A stretch of DNA of 64,000 bases. It comes from Cyanobium sp. FACHB-13342 (GTDB lineage Bacteria > Cyanobacteriota > Cyanobacteriia > PCC-6307 > Cyanobiaceae). The notes beneath the pieces are model-generated. The model saw nothing but the letters and a program-made list of their open reading frames with translations. It ran no database searches and was not told the origin of the DNA. Position numbers and translations under genes: made by a program. Location: positions 1-64,000 of the forward strand of contig NZ_JACJRT010000015.1 in NCBI RefSeq assembly GCF_014697415.1, read 5' to 3'. The stretch's first letter is position 1. The number at the start of each line of letters is the position of its first letter. Positions 1 through 9,227 of the stretch are shown here, one piece after another.

Positions 1-112
1 GGAACAGGAGCAGACCCGACCAACCCACAAATACGAAGCGGTCGCGCTTGAGCCAGTCATCGAGGACGTCGAACCATCCCCGCTGCGGCGCGCGCCCTAC
101 AGCGATCGTCAT
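1..112 (-). CDS. psbD: Photosystem II D2 protein, N-terminal fragment
   Basis: This is the first 37 codons of D2, one of the two core reaction-centre subunits of photosystem II in the thylakoid membrane. Reading leftwards from the ATG at 112, the translation begins MTIAVGRAP and continues through [14 protein letters not shown] and [10 protein letters not shown], the well-known D2 N-terminus up to the start of the first membrane helix. The gene runs off the left edge of the window. No clear Shine-Dalgarno lies before the ATG. It is on the same strand as, and 120 bases downstream of, the adenylyl cyclase gene. Confidence 0.97.
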   Translation of the reverse strand, partial: MTIAVGRAPQRGWFDVLDDWLKRDRFVFVGWSGLLLF

Positions 113-152
113 GGTGATGAAACGGTGCGGAAAACCCGCGGAAGCTGTGGGA

Positions 153-169
153 TTACCGCGCGATGGTAA
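153..169. promoter_or_regulatory. Inverted repeat upstream of psbD
   Basis: TTACC and GGTAA form a perfect five-base inverted repeat separated by seven bases, about 40-56 bases before the psbD start in the short cyclase-psbD gap. The position fits an operator or 5' UTR structure. It does not match the direct-repeat HLR1 site of RpaB well, so no regulator is named. Confidence 0.25.
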
Positions 170-232
170 CAACGCTGAAGCGGATCGCGAGACGCTTCGC
201 AACGGGCTGACATGCCCGCCTCCAGCAGGGTT

Positions 233-2467
233 CTACTTGCTCTCCATGACCCAGACCCCATCCCAGTCCGCCGCAGGGGGGGCGGCGTCGAACGCGATGC
301 AGCGCTGCAGGTAAAGGCTGCTGAGCCGGTCGTCGGGATGGAGGGCCAGGGCCTGTTCGAAGCAGCTTCGGGCCGCGCCCCAGGAGCGCCTGCGGTAGAG
401 CTCCAGCCCATCGCGGTAATGGTTCAGGACTTCCATGGCCCTGGGGAAGCTGGCCTCACTGTGAAAGTCGAGCACCTCGTGGATCACCACGGGCTCGGTT
501 TTCCCCTTCACCACCACCCGGTCGGCTTCCCGGAGCCGGTAGGTGCCCCGCAGTCGGCTGCGGGTGGCCTCACTGATCAGCATCCGGGCGCCGTACTGCT
601 TGCAGGCCGATTCGAGCCGGGCTGCCAGGTTCACCCCGTCGCCGATCACGGTGTAGTTCATCCGTTTGGGCGAGCCGATGTTGCCGCTTACCACGGCATC
701 GGTATGGAGGCCGATGCCGATGCGGATCGGGGCCAGGCCGCCCTCCTGGCGTTGGCGGTTCAAGCCTTCCAGCTCGGTGAGCATGGCAATGCCGGTGCGC
801 ACGGCCCGGTCGGCATCGTCGGCGTTGGGGATCGGCAGGCCAAAGACCGCCATCACCGCATCCCCGATGAATTTGTCGAGCATGCCGCCCTCCCGCTGGA
901 GGCACTCGACCATCAACGTGAAGTAGGTGTTGAGCAGGCTCACGGTGCCCTGGGCACCCAGGGATTCGGTGAGGGTGGTGAAGCTGCGGATGTCGCTGAA
1001 GAGCACGGTGGCTTCGCTCTCCTGCCCCCCCAGGGCGTTGGCCCCCTCCCGCATCAGGGATTCGGCGATCAGCGGATCCATGTACCGGGCCATGGTGCCC
1101 TTCATCCGCTTTTCGTCGCTGATGTCCTCGATCATCAGCATCGAGCCCATGGCCGTGCCGCCCTCGCTGCGCAGGGGCATCAGGGTCAGGTTGGCCGCGG
1201 TGGGCTTGCCGGCAAGGTCGAGTTCCACGTCCAGAAGCGTCAGGCTTTCCCCCGAGCTGCGCACCTCGGCCAGCTTGGGGAGCAACCAGGTGCTGCTGTC
1301 GCCGAAGAGTTCAGCGGCAGCCAGGTTGATCACGTCGCGGGATCGGGCCCGGAAGATGCGGCAGCCCGACCGGTTGATGGTCTGGGCGACATCGTTGTCG
1401 TTGAAGGTGATCACGCCGCTGGCCATGCTCGCGAGCATGGATTCGGCGTAGGCCTTCATCGCCTGCACGTCGTCAAACAGCTTGGCGTTCTCCAGCGCCA
1501 CGGCCATCTGGGCCGTGAAGGCCTTGAGCCTGGCCGCGTCGTCGTCGCTGAAGACCCCTCCGCGCTTGTTCAGCACCTGGGTGGCACCGATCACCGTGCC
1601 GCTTTTGTTCAGCAGGGGGGTGCAGAGGATGGATCGGGTGAAAAAGCCCGTCTGCTTGTCGAACGACGGGTTGAAGCGCAGGTCGGCATAGGCATAGGGA
1701 ATGTTCACCGTTTCGCCGGTGCTGAACACCGTGCCGGCGATGCCCAGGTGGTTGGGGAAGCGGATCTTGGTGGCCCCGAGCCCCTCACCGATCTCCGTGT
1801 AGAGCTCATCGGTCTTGGTGTCATTGAGGAAGAGGGTGGAGCGCTCCGCATCGAGCAGGCGCGTGATCGTGCCGATCACCTTGTCCAGCAGGCTGCCCAG
1901 CTTGAGCTCGCCGGAGAGTTCCGACACCATCGTTAGAAACTCCTGCTCCCGCTGCCGTTTGCGTTCCGCGTCTTCCAGCAGCAGGCTGCGCTGCACGGAG
2001 ACGCTGGCCTGGCGGGCCATGGCTTCGATCAGGGCCAGGTGGGCCTGGTTGAAGCCCCCGTCGCCCTGGTGGTTCAGCACCTGCACCACGCCGATCACCT
2101 CGCCGTTGATGGTGCGCAGTGGGGCACAGGCGATGGTGGCCGTGCGGTAGCCGGTCTGCTCGTCAATGCTGCTTTCAAAGCGGGGGTCGGCATAGGCATC
2201 GGCAACCAACACCCCTTCGCCGCTCTGAAACACGTGCCCGGCGATGCCGCGGTCGTTGAGCAGGCGGATGTCCCGGCTAAGGCCGCCCACGCTCTGGCGG
2301 CTGTAGAGCTCCTGGGTCTCGAAATCATGCAAAAACACGGTGCCTCGATCGGCATCCGTGGCCTGGGTCACCAGTTCGATCAGACGCCCGAGCTGGCCGT
2401 CCAGGGTGTCTTCTTGGGCGACCGCATTGGCCACCTCCAGCAGCAGTCGGGCCTCGCGCAGGTTCAT
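233..2467 (-). CDS. GAF-GAF-PAS class III adenylyl cyclase
   Basis: Predicted soluble cyclase making cAMP from ATP, 744 residues. Two GAF domains occupy roughly residues 1-160 and 175-335, a PAS-like segment 340-450, the class III catalytic domain 480-665, and a short TPR-like helical tail 675-725. Metal-binding aspartates are D492 (LFSDIRSFT) and D536 (FIGDAV). K532 and T606 are the purine-selecting pair expected for ATP; N613 and R617 fit the transition-state residues. The order GAF-GAF-PAS-cyclase-TPR matches Anabaena CyaB1/CyaB2, whose GAF domains bind cyclic nucleotides, so feedback by cAMP is plausible. Its ATG overlaps the stop of the coiled-coil gene (ATGA), indicating translational coupling. 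psbD follows on the same strand. Confidence 0.9.
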   Translation of the reverse strand: MNLREARLLLEVANAVAQEDTLDGQLGRLIELVTQATDADRGTVFLHDFETQELYSRQSVGGLSRDIRLLNDRGIAGHVFQSGEGVLVADAYADPRFESSIDEQTGYRTATIACAPLRTINGEVIGVVQVLNHQGDGGFNQAHLALIEAMARQASVSVQRSLLLEDAERKRQREQEFLTMVSELSGELKLGSLLDKVIGTITRLLDAERSTLFLNDTKTDELYTEIGEGLGATKIRFPNHLGIAGTVFSTGETVNIPYAYADLRFNPSFDKQTGFFTRSILCTPLLNKSGTVIGATQVLNKRGGVFSDDDAARLKAFTAQMAVALENAKLFDDVQAMKAYAESMLASMASGVITFNDNDVAQTINRSGCRIFRARSRDVINLAAAELFGDSSTWLLPKLAEVRSSGESLTLLDVELDLAGKPTAANLTLMPLRSEGGTAMGSMLMIEDISDEKRMKGTMARYMDPLIAESLMREGANALGGQESEATVLFSDIRSFTTLTESLGAQGTVSLLNTYFTLMVECLQREGGMLDKFIGDAVMAVFGLPIPNADDADRAVRTGIAMLTELEGLNRQRQEGGLAPIRIGIGLHTDAVVSGNIGSPKRMNYTVIGDGVNLAARLESACKQYGARMLISEATRSRLRGTYRLREADRVVVKGKTEPVVIHEVLDFHSEASFPRAMEVLNHYRDGLELYRRRSWGAARSCFEQALALHPDDRLSSLYLQRCIAFDAAPPAADWDGVWVMESK

Positions 2468-2937
2468 GGCTGAATGCGGCCGCCCGCCTCCAGGAGCTGG
2501 CGCTGGGCCAGAAGGGCCTCCTGCAGATGCCGCAACTGGCTCTGGGTCTCGGCCTGGTGCCGCTGCAGCTCTTCGCGATGGTCGGCCTCCCGTTGCTCCA
2601 GCCGCTGTCTGAGCACAGCCACCGACCCTTGCAGCTGGCCCAGCTCCGTCAGGGCGTTCACGTGCTGTTGGTGCAGCTGCTGGGCCGCATCGCTCTGGTG
2701 GGTTTCGAGCTGTAGACGCAGGGCTTCAATGGAGCTGCGCAGTTGACGGTTTTGATCCTGTTCAGTGCTGAGGGCGCGGGTCAGCTGCTCGGCGGCCAGT
2801 CGCTGCTGCTCTTCCAGCTGGGCGCGCAGCGCTTGCACGGTGTGGCGCAGTTGCAGCAGCTCCAGGTTCAGCTCCTCGATGGTCTTTGCAGATTCCAGAT
2901 CGGACTGGCTTGGCTGTGGCTGGTCGGGGCCTGTCAC
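2464..2937 (-). CDS. Coiled-coil protein coupled to the cyclase
   Basis: A 157-residue protein, almost entirely predicted coiled coil, rich in Gln, Leu, Glu and Arg, with no recognisable enzymatic motif. I chose the GTG at 2937 (GTG ACA GGC) because the longer reading frame would run into the divergent ycf4 start and its extra residues look like antisense translation of the ycf4 leader. The stop overlaps the cyclase start by four bases. An adaptor or oligomerisation partner for the cyclase is a reasonable inference; nothing in the sequence proves it. Confidence 0.6.
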   Translation of the reverse strand: MTGPDQPQPSQSDLESAKTIEELNLELLQLRHTVQALRAQLEEQQRLAAEQLTRALSTEQDQNRQLRSSIEALRLQLETHQSDAAQQLHQQHVNALTELGQLQGSVAVLRQRLEQREADHREELQRHQAETQSQLRHLQEALLAQRQLLEAGGRIQP

Positions 2938-3044
2938 GGTCTTCGACCCTGCTCCTGAGATGCCTTGAGGATGGCAGATTTGAACCGACCCGCCCAGGAG
3001 CTGCGGTGACCCGGCAGGATGGCTCCCATCGTTTGTCACCTGTC

Positions 3045-3593
3045 ATGGTCTCCTCCCCCGCAACCGAGTCACTCGAGCTGCCGGTGCTGGGGTCTCGGCG
3101 GCTCTCCAATGTGCTGGTGGCCCTGGTGGTGACCACCGGTGGCCTGGGCTTCCTGCTCACCAGTGCTTCGAGTTACCTCGGCACCGACCTGCTGCCGATC
3201 GGCCACCCGGCCGAACTGGCCTGGGTGCCCCAGGGGCTGGTCATGGGGCTGTATGGCCTGGCGGCCATGGCCCTGTGCAGTTACCTCTGGGCGGTGATCG
3301 GCATCGATGTGGGGGCGGGCAGCAACCGCTTTGATCGGGCTTCCGGAACGGCCACCATCTGCCGCCGTGGCTTCCGGCAGACCATCAACGTGGAGATCCC
3401 CCTGCGGGAGATCCAGGCGGTGAAGGTGGAGGTGCGCGATGGCCTCAATCCCCGCCGCCGGTTGGCGTTAAAGGTGCAGGGCCGTCGTGACATGCCCCTC
3501 ACCCGGGTGGGGGAGCCCATGCCCCTGGCTGATCTGGAGCTCTCCGGAGCCCAGCTCGCCCGTTTCCTCGGCGTTCCCCTGGAGGGCGTCTGA
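3045..3593 (+). CDS. ycf4: Photosystem I assembly protein Ycf4
   Basis: Ycf4 helps assemble photosystem I on the thylakoid membrane. The 182-residue product has two N-terminal membrane segments (about residues 20-45 and 65-90), followed by the family's soluble part with SNRFDRASG, the CRRGFRQ segment and [12 protein letters not shown]. The length agrees with the usual 180-190 residues. The ATG at 3045 gives the expected start; longer in-frame starts would extend into the divergent gene. The stop TGA shares one base with the ATG of the following cyclophilin gene. Confidence 0.93.
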   Translation: MVSSPATESLELPVLGSRRLSNVLVALVVTTGGLGFLLTSASSYLGTDLLPIGHPAELAWVPQGLVMGLYGLAAMALCSYLWAVIGIDVGAGSNRFDRASGTATICRRGFRQTINVEIPLREIQAVKVEVRDGLNPRRRLALKVQGRRDMPLTRVGEPMPLADLELSGAQLARFLGVPLEGV

Positions 3594-4336
3594 TGGGTCG
3601 CGATCGCCTTGGTTTGACACGGGACTCCAAGCGTTGGTTGAGCCGCCTGGTGCTCGGCGGGCTGTTGCTGCTGGCGCCCCTCACCCTGGTGGCCTGTGCC
3701 GCCGATAGCGGCACCCGCCAGCTCGGCTGCAGCACGGCCAGTACCCCTTGCCTGAGCGGCTCCGCCACCGTGGCCCTGCAGACCAACAAGGGGGAGGTGC
3801 AACTGCAGCTCGACGGCGCCGCCGCGCCCCTCACCGCCGGCAACTTCGTGGATTTGGTGAAGCGCGGGGTCTACAACGGCACCGTGTTCCATCGCGTGGT
3901 GCGGGAGCCCGTGCCCTTTGTGGTGCAGGGGGGCGACCCGGCCAGTGCCGACCCGAAGGTGCCATCCAGCCAGTACGGCCTGGGCAGCTATGTGGATCCC
4001 GCCAGTGGTGAAGCCCGGCTGATTCCCCTGGAGATCAAGCGCAGCGATGAAGCCGAGCCTCGCTACGGCGAACCGGTTACGGCTCCGGGCGTCACCCGCC
4101 AGCTCGCCCTGGCCCACCAGCGGGGTGCGGTGGCCATGGCCCGCTCGGCCGATCCCAATTCCGCCAGCGCCCAGTTCTATGTGGCCCTCCAGGCCCTGCC
4201 AGAGCTGGACGGCCGCTACGCCGTCTTTGGCCGGGTGAGCAAGGGGATGGAGGTGATCGACCAGATCCGCCAGGGCGACAAGATCGTCAAGGCGACCGTG
4301 GTGGCCGGCGGGACTTTGGTGCAGGGCGAGCCCTGA
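3593..4336 (+). CDS. Cyclophilin-type peptidyl-prolyl isomerase, lipoprotein
   Basis: Predicted peptidyl-prolyl cis-trans isomerase of 247 residues. A basic N-terminus, a hydrophobic stretch and the lipobox LVAC with Cys35 indicate export and lipid anchoring. The cyclophilin fold follows, with NFVDLVKRGVYNGTVFHR near residue 84 and GAVAMARS plus SAQFYVAL near 180-203. It probably folds proteins on the lumenal or periplasmic face. It begins within the ycf4 stop codon (TGATG), so the two are likely cotranscribed. It converges on ilvN across a short spacer holding a duplicated hairpin. Confidence 0.9.
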   Translation: MGRDRLGLTRDSKRWLSRLVLGGLLLLAPLTLVACAADSGTRQLGCSTASTPCLSGSATVALQTNKGEVQLQLDGAAAPLTAGNFVDLVKRGVYNGTVFHRVVREPVPFVVQGGDPASADPKVPSSQYGLGSYVDPASGEARLIPLEIKRSDEAEPRYGEPVTAPGVTRQLALAHQRGAVAMARSADPNSASAQFYVALQALPELDGRYAVFGRVSKGMEVIDQIRQGDKIVKATVVAGGTLVQGEP

Positions 4337-4358
4337 GAGGTGGTGCAGGGCAAGCCCT
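4318..4358. repeat. Duplicated 17-base hairpin at the cyclophilin/ilvN junction
   Basis: The last 17 coding bases of the cyclophilin gene (GGTGCAGGGCGAGCCCT, 4318-4334) recur 24 bases later with one change, G to A (4342-4358). Each copy contains an inverted repeat, AGGG-N4-CCCT. The second copy ends on the ilvN stop. It may act as a bidirectional terminator, though there is no T tract. Confidence 0.5.
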
Positions 4359-4887
4359 AGGCCGGCACGCGCTTGTTCGAGGCGGTGACCTTCAGGAAGG
4401 CGGTGTTGACACCGGAGGCCCGCTCCAGGGCCACCTTGCCGGTGCGGGCGATTTCCAGGATGCCGAAGCTTTCCATCACCTGCTCCAGGGCCACCAGCTT
4501 GCCGGGATCGCCCACGACCTCCAGGGTCAGGGCGTCATCGGCCACGTCCACCACATTGGCCCGGAAGACCTGCACCAGATCGAGGATGGCGCTGCGGCTT
4601 TCCGCCGGTGCCGACACCTTGAGCAGCATCAGTTCGCGCTCGACGCTGGGGATGCGGGTGAGATCAATCACGCCCAGCACGTTGATCAGCTTGTCGAGCT
4701 GTTTGGTCATCTGCTCGAGGGTGTGCTCGTCCCCCGCCACCACCATCGTCAGCCGGGAGATCCCTGCCTGCTCGGCGGGCCCCACCGCCAGGCTTTCGAT
4801 GTTGAAGCCCCGGCGGGCAAACAGGCCGGAGATGCGACTCAGGGCGCCTGATTCGTCTTCCACCAACACCGAGAGGGTGTGTTTCAT
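4357..4887 (-). CDS. ilvN: Acetolactate synthase small (regulatory) subunit
   Basis: The 176-residue regulatory subunit of acetohydroxyacid synthase mediates valine feedback in branched-chain amino acid synthesis. It opens with the ACT-domain sequence [19 protein letters not shown] and [16 protein letters not shown]; the C-terminal half contains [11 protein letters not shown]. Length and motifs are typical. It lies downstream of the alpha/beta-hydrolase gene, its ATG overlapping that gene's stop by four bases. The catalytic large subunit is not in the window. Confidence 0.96.
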   Translation of the reverse strand: MKHTLSVLVEDESGALSRISGLFARRGFNIESLAVGPAEQAGISRLTMVVAGDEHTLEQMTKQLDKLINVLGVIDLTRIPSVERELMLLKVSAPAESRSAILDLVQVFRANVVDVADDALTLEVVGDPGKLVALEQVMESFGILEIARTGKVALERASGVNTAFLKVTASNKRVPA

Positions 4888-5912
4888 CGCCTGAGGGACC
4901 CGCTGCGCTGGCTTTGCCCCAAATTACTGTCCGGCGCCGGCACGTGACTCCCAGACCCCAGGTGCTCCAGCCAGCTCAGCAAGGCGCCATTGAAGGCCGC
5001 CGGGTGTTCGTCATGGGGGCAGTGACCACTGCCGTCCAGCAGCACCAGGGAGAGGTCAGGGCGGAGCCGTTGCACCTGGGCCGCCACCTGCACCGGCACC
5101 AGCCGGTCGCGCCGACCCCAGATCAGCAGCAGCGGTTGGCCAAGCCGCCGCAGGAGGGCGGGCGCGGTGGCGCCATGGGGTCGTAGGGCCATGGCGATGC
5201 TCATCGCCCGCAGGGCCCGCACCGCCCCGGGCCGCCTTGCGGGTCGGGCGATCACCCGGTGCAGCTCCCGATCGCCGATCACCGGGGTGTTGTAGGCCGA
5301 TTGGATCCCCAGATCCAGCAGGGGGGAGTGGGCCAGGAGGGGCACCACCAGCTCCAGGGGCAGCAGGCGGCAGAGCAGGGTCACCAGCCAGCGTTGCAGC
5401 CGCCTTCGCCAGGGGCGCCGCCGGGGTGGACCGCTGCTGCTCGCCAGCATCAAGGTGGGATCGGGTAGGGGGGCTGCCGCCACAGCTCTCACAAGATGGG
5501 GAGCGAACACGGCGCAGCTGAGGGCCACCAGGCCGCCTAGGGAGTGGCCGACCAGCACCGCAGGCCCCTGCACCACCTGCTCGAGAAAGGCCTGCAGTTG
5601 CCGGGCCCAAAGGCGGTTGTCGAGCCGCAGGGCCGGCTGGCTGGAGGCCCCGAAGCCCAGCAGATCCAGCCCATACACGCGCCAGCCGGCGGCGGCGAGC
5701 ACCGCGGCATTGCGCCGCCAGTGGCCGCTGCCGGCGGCGAAGCCATGCACCAACACCAGGGCTGGGGCCGTGGCATCGCCCAGCACCCGCCAGTGGCAGC
5801 GCTCCCCCCGCCAGAGCCATTCGGCATGGATGCCCCACTCGACGCTCTCCCCGGTCGGCCGTGGGGGTGCAGGCTGGACGGTCACCACCACCTTGCGATC
5901 TCCTGACAGCAC
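4884..5912 (-). CDS. Alpha/beta-hydrolase fold protein
   Basis: A predicted hydrolase of about 340 residues, substrate unknown. The family oxyanion motif [12 protein letters not shown], the nucleophile elbow GHSLGG and a late GHCPHDEHP segment carrying the probable catalytic His are present. Cyanobacteria carry many such proteins and I cannot assign a substrate. The start is uncertain: the ATG at 5912 overlaps the divergent trm1-like gene by about 50 bases, and a GTG near 5891 would shorten the overlap. It is translationally coupled to ilvN, but a role in branched-chain synthesis is not implied by the sequence. Confidence 0.82.
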   Translation of the reverse strand: MLSGDRKVVVTVQPAPPRPTGESVEWGIHAEWLWRGERCHWRVLGDATAPALVLVHGFAAGSGHWRRNAAVLAAAGWRVYGLDLLGFGASSQPALRLDNRLWARQLQAFLEQVVQGPAVLVGHSLGGLVALSCAVFAPHLVRAVAAAPLPDPTLMLASSSGPPRRRPWRRRLQRWLVTLLCRLLPLELVVPLLAHSPLLDLGIQSAYNTPVIGDRELHRVIARPARRPGAVRALRAMSIAMALRPHGATAPALLRRLGQPLLLIWGRRDRLVPVQVAAQVQRLRPDLSLVLLDGSGHCPHDEHPAAFNGALLSWLEHLGSGSHVPAPDSNLGQSQRSGSLRR

Positions 5913-7066
5913 ACGCCAGCGCTCACTATTGCGAAGGGCTGGCCCGCCTGCAGCCCGGCAGCGGCTTTTTCCGTGCCGAGTCGCGCCCCTCGCGGGACCT
6001 GGGGGTGCTGCTGGCCCGCAGCCTGGCGGCCCGGGGGCGCCTGCGGGTGCTCGATGCCATGGCTGGCTGTGGCATCCGGGCCCTGCGCTACGGCCTGGAG
6101 GCCGGGGCGGAGGCGGTGTGGGCCAATGATGCCGATCCCGATCGACTGCCCCTGCTGCAGCGTCACCTCGCCGGGCTTCCCGGGGTGCGCTGCACGGCCC
6201 GCACCGCCCAGCACCTGCTGGCGGATTGCCTGCAGCGCCAGGAGCGCTTCGACCTGGTGGATCTCGATGGCTTCGGTTGCCCCACGGGCCTGGTGCCGCT
6301 GGCGTTGGAGGCGGTGGCCTTTGGGGGGGTGCTGTACCTCGCCAGTACCGATGGCCGCTCCCCCACCGGCCATGACCGGCCCGCCGCCGTTCGGCTGCTG
6401 GGGGCGGCGGCCCGGGCCCATCCGGCCAGCTGGGAGCTGGCCCTGCGCTTGCAGCTCGGCAGCGTGGCCCGGGCCGCCTGGGCCCTGGGACGGGGGGTCG
6501 AACCCCTGGTCAGCTTCAGTGAGGGCCGAACCTTCCGGACCGCGGTGCGGTTGCAGCGCCGGCCATCCCCGCGGCAGGAGGAGCAGCTGGGGATGGTGGC
6601 CCACTGCCATGGCTGCGGCCATCAGCAGGTGCAGCCGTTGATTCGGCTGCGCCAATGGCAGCCCTGCGGCTGCTGCGTTCCCACGTCGTCGGCGGCCGAC
6701 CAGCCCCCGCCCCTGGCCATCAGCGGACCGCTCTGGATCGGGCCGCTGCAGGATGGTGCCTTGCTGGCTGAGCTGGCAGCCCAGGCTCCCGCCGCCAGCC
6801 TCTCGCCGGAGGGGGCCCGCCTGTTGGCCCGTCTGGCGGCCGACCCTGGCCTGCCTGTCTGCTGCTGGCCCACGGCCGAGATTGCCCGCCGCCTGGGCGG
6901 TGGGCCTCCACCCCTGGCCAAGCTGTTGGCTGCCCTGCGGGCCGAGGGCTGGGTTGCCTGGCCCAGTGGGGTGATGCCAGGGCAATTTCGCAGTGATGCC
7001 CCCTGGCCCGAGATCCTGCAGATCGCGAGCCGGTTGGGCGCCATGGCCTCCGGCACTGCTAAATAG
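5861..7066 (+). CDS. Trm1-like tRNA (guanine-N2) dimethyltransferase
   Basis: Predicted SAM-dependent methyltransferase of the Trm1 family, which dimethylates guanine 26 (or 27) of tRNA. Visible motifs are the family entry [18 protein letters not shown], the SAM loop [25 protein letters not shown] and the catalytic-type [11 protein letters not shown] Cys cluster (CHGCGH, then CGCC) near residues 248-270 looks like the Trm1 zinc site. The start is ambiguous: GTG at 5861 is used here, but the first residues look unlike the family and overlap the divergent hydrolase. A CTG at 5903 would fit the family length better. Confidence 0.85.
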   Translation: MGVQAGRSPPPCDLLTAHASAHYCEGLARLQPGSGFFRAESRPSRDLGVLLARSLAARGRLRVLDAMAGCGIRALRYGLEAGAEAVWANDADPDRLPLLQRHLAGLPGVRCTARTAQHLLADCLQRQERFDLVDLDGFGCPTGLVPLALEAVAFGGVLYLASTDGRSPTGHDRPAAVRLLGAAARAHPASWELALRLQLGSVARAAWALGRGVEPLVSFSEGRTFRTAVRLQRRPSPRQEEQLGMVAHCHGCGHQQVQPLIRLRQWQPCGCCVPTSSAADQPPPLAISGPLWIGPLQDGALLAELAAQAPAASLSPEGARLLARLAADPGLPVCCWPTAEIARRLGGGPPPLAKLLAALRAEGWVAWPSGVMPGQFRSDAPWPEILQIASRLGAMASGTAK

Positions 7067-7088
7067 GAGGCCGTTCGCAGCCCGGTTC

Positions 7089-7190
7089 ATGGCCTCTGAA
7101 ATTTTCGGCACCGCTGCCCTGTTCTGGGTGCTGATTCCCGTTGGCCTGGCTGGTGGTGCCCTGCTGCTGAAGCTCGCCGACAAGGACTGA
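7089..7190 (+). CDS. petM: Cytochrome b6f complex subunit PetM
   Basis: A 33-residue single-span membrane protein starting MASEIFGTA, with hydrophobic core [18 protein letters not shown] and a charged DKD end. This matches the picocyanobacterial PetM pattern. PetM is a small peripheral helix stabilising the cytochrome b6f complex. The AGGAGG at 7065-7070 is 18 bases before the ATG, rather far for a Shine-Dalgarno. It follows the trm1-like gene by 22 bases. Confidence 0.88.
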   Translation: MASEIFGTAALFWVLIPVGLAGGALLLKLADKD

Positions 7191-7289
7191 GCTCCTCCCC
7201 GGCCTTCCTCTTTGAGTCCATCCCCGGCCTCCACCCCTCCCGATCAGGCCCAGCCGACGCCTAGGCTCAGGCCCGCTTGAGGGTTGGCG

Positions 7290-8252
7290 ATGCAGGTTTT
7301 GGTGGTTGGCGCAACGGGAACCCTCGGGCGGCAAGTGGCCCGCCGGGCCCTCGACGCCGGTCATCAGGTGCGCTGCGTGGTGCGCTCCCCCCGCAAGGCG
7401 GCGTTTCTGCAGGAATGGGGCTGCGAACTCACCCGCGGTGACCTGCTCGAGCCCGACAGCCTCGACTACGCCCTGGAGGGCCAGGATGCGGTGATCGATG
7501 CGGCCACCGCCCGGGCCACCGACCCCGGCAGCGCCTACGACATCGACTGGACCGGCAAGCAAAACCTCTTCGCGGCCTGCCAGAGGGCTGGGGTGAAGCG
7601 ACTGGTGTTTGTGTCCCTGTTGGATGCCCATCAGCACCGCCAGGTGCCCCTGATGGACATCAAGGCCTGCAGCGAGGACTGGCTGATGGCCTCAGACCTC
7701 GACTACACGATCCTGCGCGGGGTGGCCTTCATGCAGGGCGTGATCAGTCAGTTTGCGATTCCCGTGCTCGAGAGTCAGACGGTGTGGGTGAGTGGCACGC
7801 CCACGCCGATCGCCTACATGAACACCCAGGACATGGCCCGCTTCGCCGTGGCGGCCCTGGAGCGGCCCGAGACGGTGCGTCAGGCCTTCCCCGTGGTGGG
7901 TCCGCGGGCCTGGACCACCAGCGAGGTCACCCAGCTCTGTGAGCGTTACTCGGGCAAGGAGGCGCGCATCTTCCGGGTGCCGCCGGCCCTGCTGAGTTTG
8001 ATGCGATCGGTGACGGCCTTCTTCGAGGCCAGCCTCAACGTGGCTGAGCGGCTCGCCTTTGATGCCGTGACCGGTGGTGGCAAGGCCCTCGATGCGCCGA
8101 TGGAGGCCAGCTATGAGGCCTTTGGCCTGGATCCGGCCGAAACCACCGGCCTTGAGGCCTATCTCAAGGAGTACTACGACACGATTCTCAAGCGCTTGCG
8201 CGAGATGGAATCGGACCTCGACAAGGAAGCGAAGAAAAAGCTGCCGTTCTGA
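7290..8252 (+). CDS. ycf39: Ycf39, NAD(P)-binding photosystem II assembly factor
   Basis: An atypical short-chain dehydrogenase (NmrA-like) of 320 residues. Ycf39 binds high-light-inducible proteins and helps deliver chlorophyll to newly made D1 during photosystem II assembly. It shows the Rossmann motif VVGATGTLGRQVARRAL, the RSPRKAAFL segment, DWTGKQNLF and YTILRGVAFMQG, all Ycf39-like. The ATG at 7290 has AGGG six bases upstream; a TTG two codons earlier is less likely. Confidence 0.93.
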   Translation: MQVLVVGATGTLGRQVARRALDAGHQVRCVVRSPRKAAFLQEWGCELTRGDLLEPDSLDYALEGQDAVIDAATARATDPGSAYDIDWTGKQNLFAACQRAGVKRLVFVSLLDAHQHRQVPLMDIKACSEDWLMASDLDYTILRGVAFMQGVISQFAIPVLESQTVWVSGTPTPIAYMNTQDMARFAVAALERPETVRQAFPVVGPRAWTTSEVTQLCERYSGKEARIFRVPPALLSLMRSVTAFFEASLNVAERLAFDAVTGGGKALDAPMEASYEAFGLDPAETTGLEAYLKEYYDTILKRLREMESDLDKEAKKKLPF

Positions 8253-8320
8253 ATCCGGAATCGGCAGCCAGCAGGCCTGACAGTGCGCCTGTACTATTTC
8301 GGCGTTGCTCGGCTGCGCCC

Positions 8321-8536
8321 ATGTCGGTTGCCCAGATCAAGAACCTGCAGCGCCGCTTGGCGAACCTCGAGGCCGAGGCCACCGAGGAACTCAACCGGGC
8401 CTGTGGCCATGAGCTTTGGCAAACCCTGGGTTTTGATGCCTTTGACAGCCTGGAGGACGGTGACCGGCGGGCGCGGGCGAACTACTACTACGGCCAGTTG
8501 CAGACGGTGCGGGAGCTCAAGGACGTCGTCGGCTAA
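8321..8536 (+). CDS. Conserved small cyanobacterial protein, function unknown
   Basis: A 71-residue acidic, helical soluble protein starting MSVAQIKNLQRRLANLEAEAT, with an ANYYYGQLQTVRELK segment near the C-terminus. I recognise no domain. It lies between ycf39 and the convergent pseudouridine synthase. Reading-frame integrity and natural-looking composition support it as a real gene. Confidence 0.65.
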   Translation: MSVAQIKNLQRRLANLEAEATEELNRACGHELWQTLGFDAFDSLEDGDRRARANYYYGQLQTVRELKDVVG

Positions 8537-8542
8537 ACCGCC

Positions 8543-9202
8543 CTACCCGCCGCCCCCGGCGCGGCCCGATTTTCCGCCGCCGGCCCGGCCCCCGCGCCCG
8601 GGCGAGTGGCGCACCTGCTCCAGGCGTTGGGCTTCCGGGGGTGTCACCTCGCGCCAGGCACCGGGGGCGAGGCCGGTTAGGTCGAGGGGCGCAGCGCCGT
8701 CCATCAGATCGATGGCCACCCGCATGAGGCGCAGGGTGGGCAGCCCCACCGCGGCCGTCATGCGGCGCACCTGACGGTTGCGACCCTCGCGCAGCTCCAG
8801 CTCCAGCCAGCTGGTGGGAATGGCGGCCCGCTGGCGGATCGGGGGATCGCGCTCAGGCAGCAGGGGATCGGCGATCAGACGGGCCCGGGCTGGCAGGGTG
8901 GGCGCACCCTGAATCAGCACGCCCTGGCTCAGCTGTTCCAGCGCCTGGGGATGCAGGGCGGCCTTGCCCTCCACCTGGACCCAGTAGCGGCGCCAATGGC
9001 CAAAGGCGGGGTCGGTGAGGCGCTGTTGGAGTCGTCCGTCGCTGGTGAGCAGCAACAGGCCCTCACTGTCGGCATCGAGCCGGCCAGCGGCATACACCCC
9101 GGGGATCGGGATGTAGGGGGCCAGGCAGCCCCAGCGGCTGCCTGGTTCGGGCGTGAACTGGCTCAGCACCCCGTAGGGCTTGTTGAAGAGAAGGGTGGTC
9201 AG
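8543..9202 (-). CDS. RsuA/RluE-family pseudouridine synthase, probable non-ATG start
   Basis: Predicted rRNA pseudouridine synthase; GRLDADSEGLLLLTSDG contains the catalytic Asp, and REGRNRQVRRM is the conserved C-terminal family motif. The conserved first strand, LLFNKPYGVLSQF, lies upstream of the first standard start (GTG at 9169). The frame stays open only to a TGA at about 9256-9258 and contains no ATG, GTG or TTG before 9169. I place the start at CTG 9202 (219 residues), the only near-cognate codon that restores the strand. The C-terminus is Gly/Arg-rich. Function is secure; the start is not. Confidence 0.85.
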   Translation of the reverse strand: MTTLLFNKPYGVLSQFTPEPGSRWGCLAPYIPIPGVYAAGRLDADSEGLLLLTSDGRLQQRLTDPAFGHWRRYWVQVEGKAALHPQALEQLSQGVLIQGAPTLPARARLIADPLLPERDPPIRQRAAIPTSWLELELREGRNRQVRRMTAAVGLPTLRLMRVAIDLMDGAAPLDLTGLAPGAWREVTPPEAQRLEQVRHSPGRGGRAGGGKSGRAGGGG

Positions 9203-9227
9203 GGACGGCTGGTCGGGGGCCTGGGGA

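Noticed and set aside
212-1936. 574-codon open frame antisense to the adenylyl cyclase
   Set aside because: GC-rich antisense shadow: the opposite strand encodes a complete multidomain cyclase, and this translation is His/Gly/Ala-rich without motifs.
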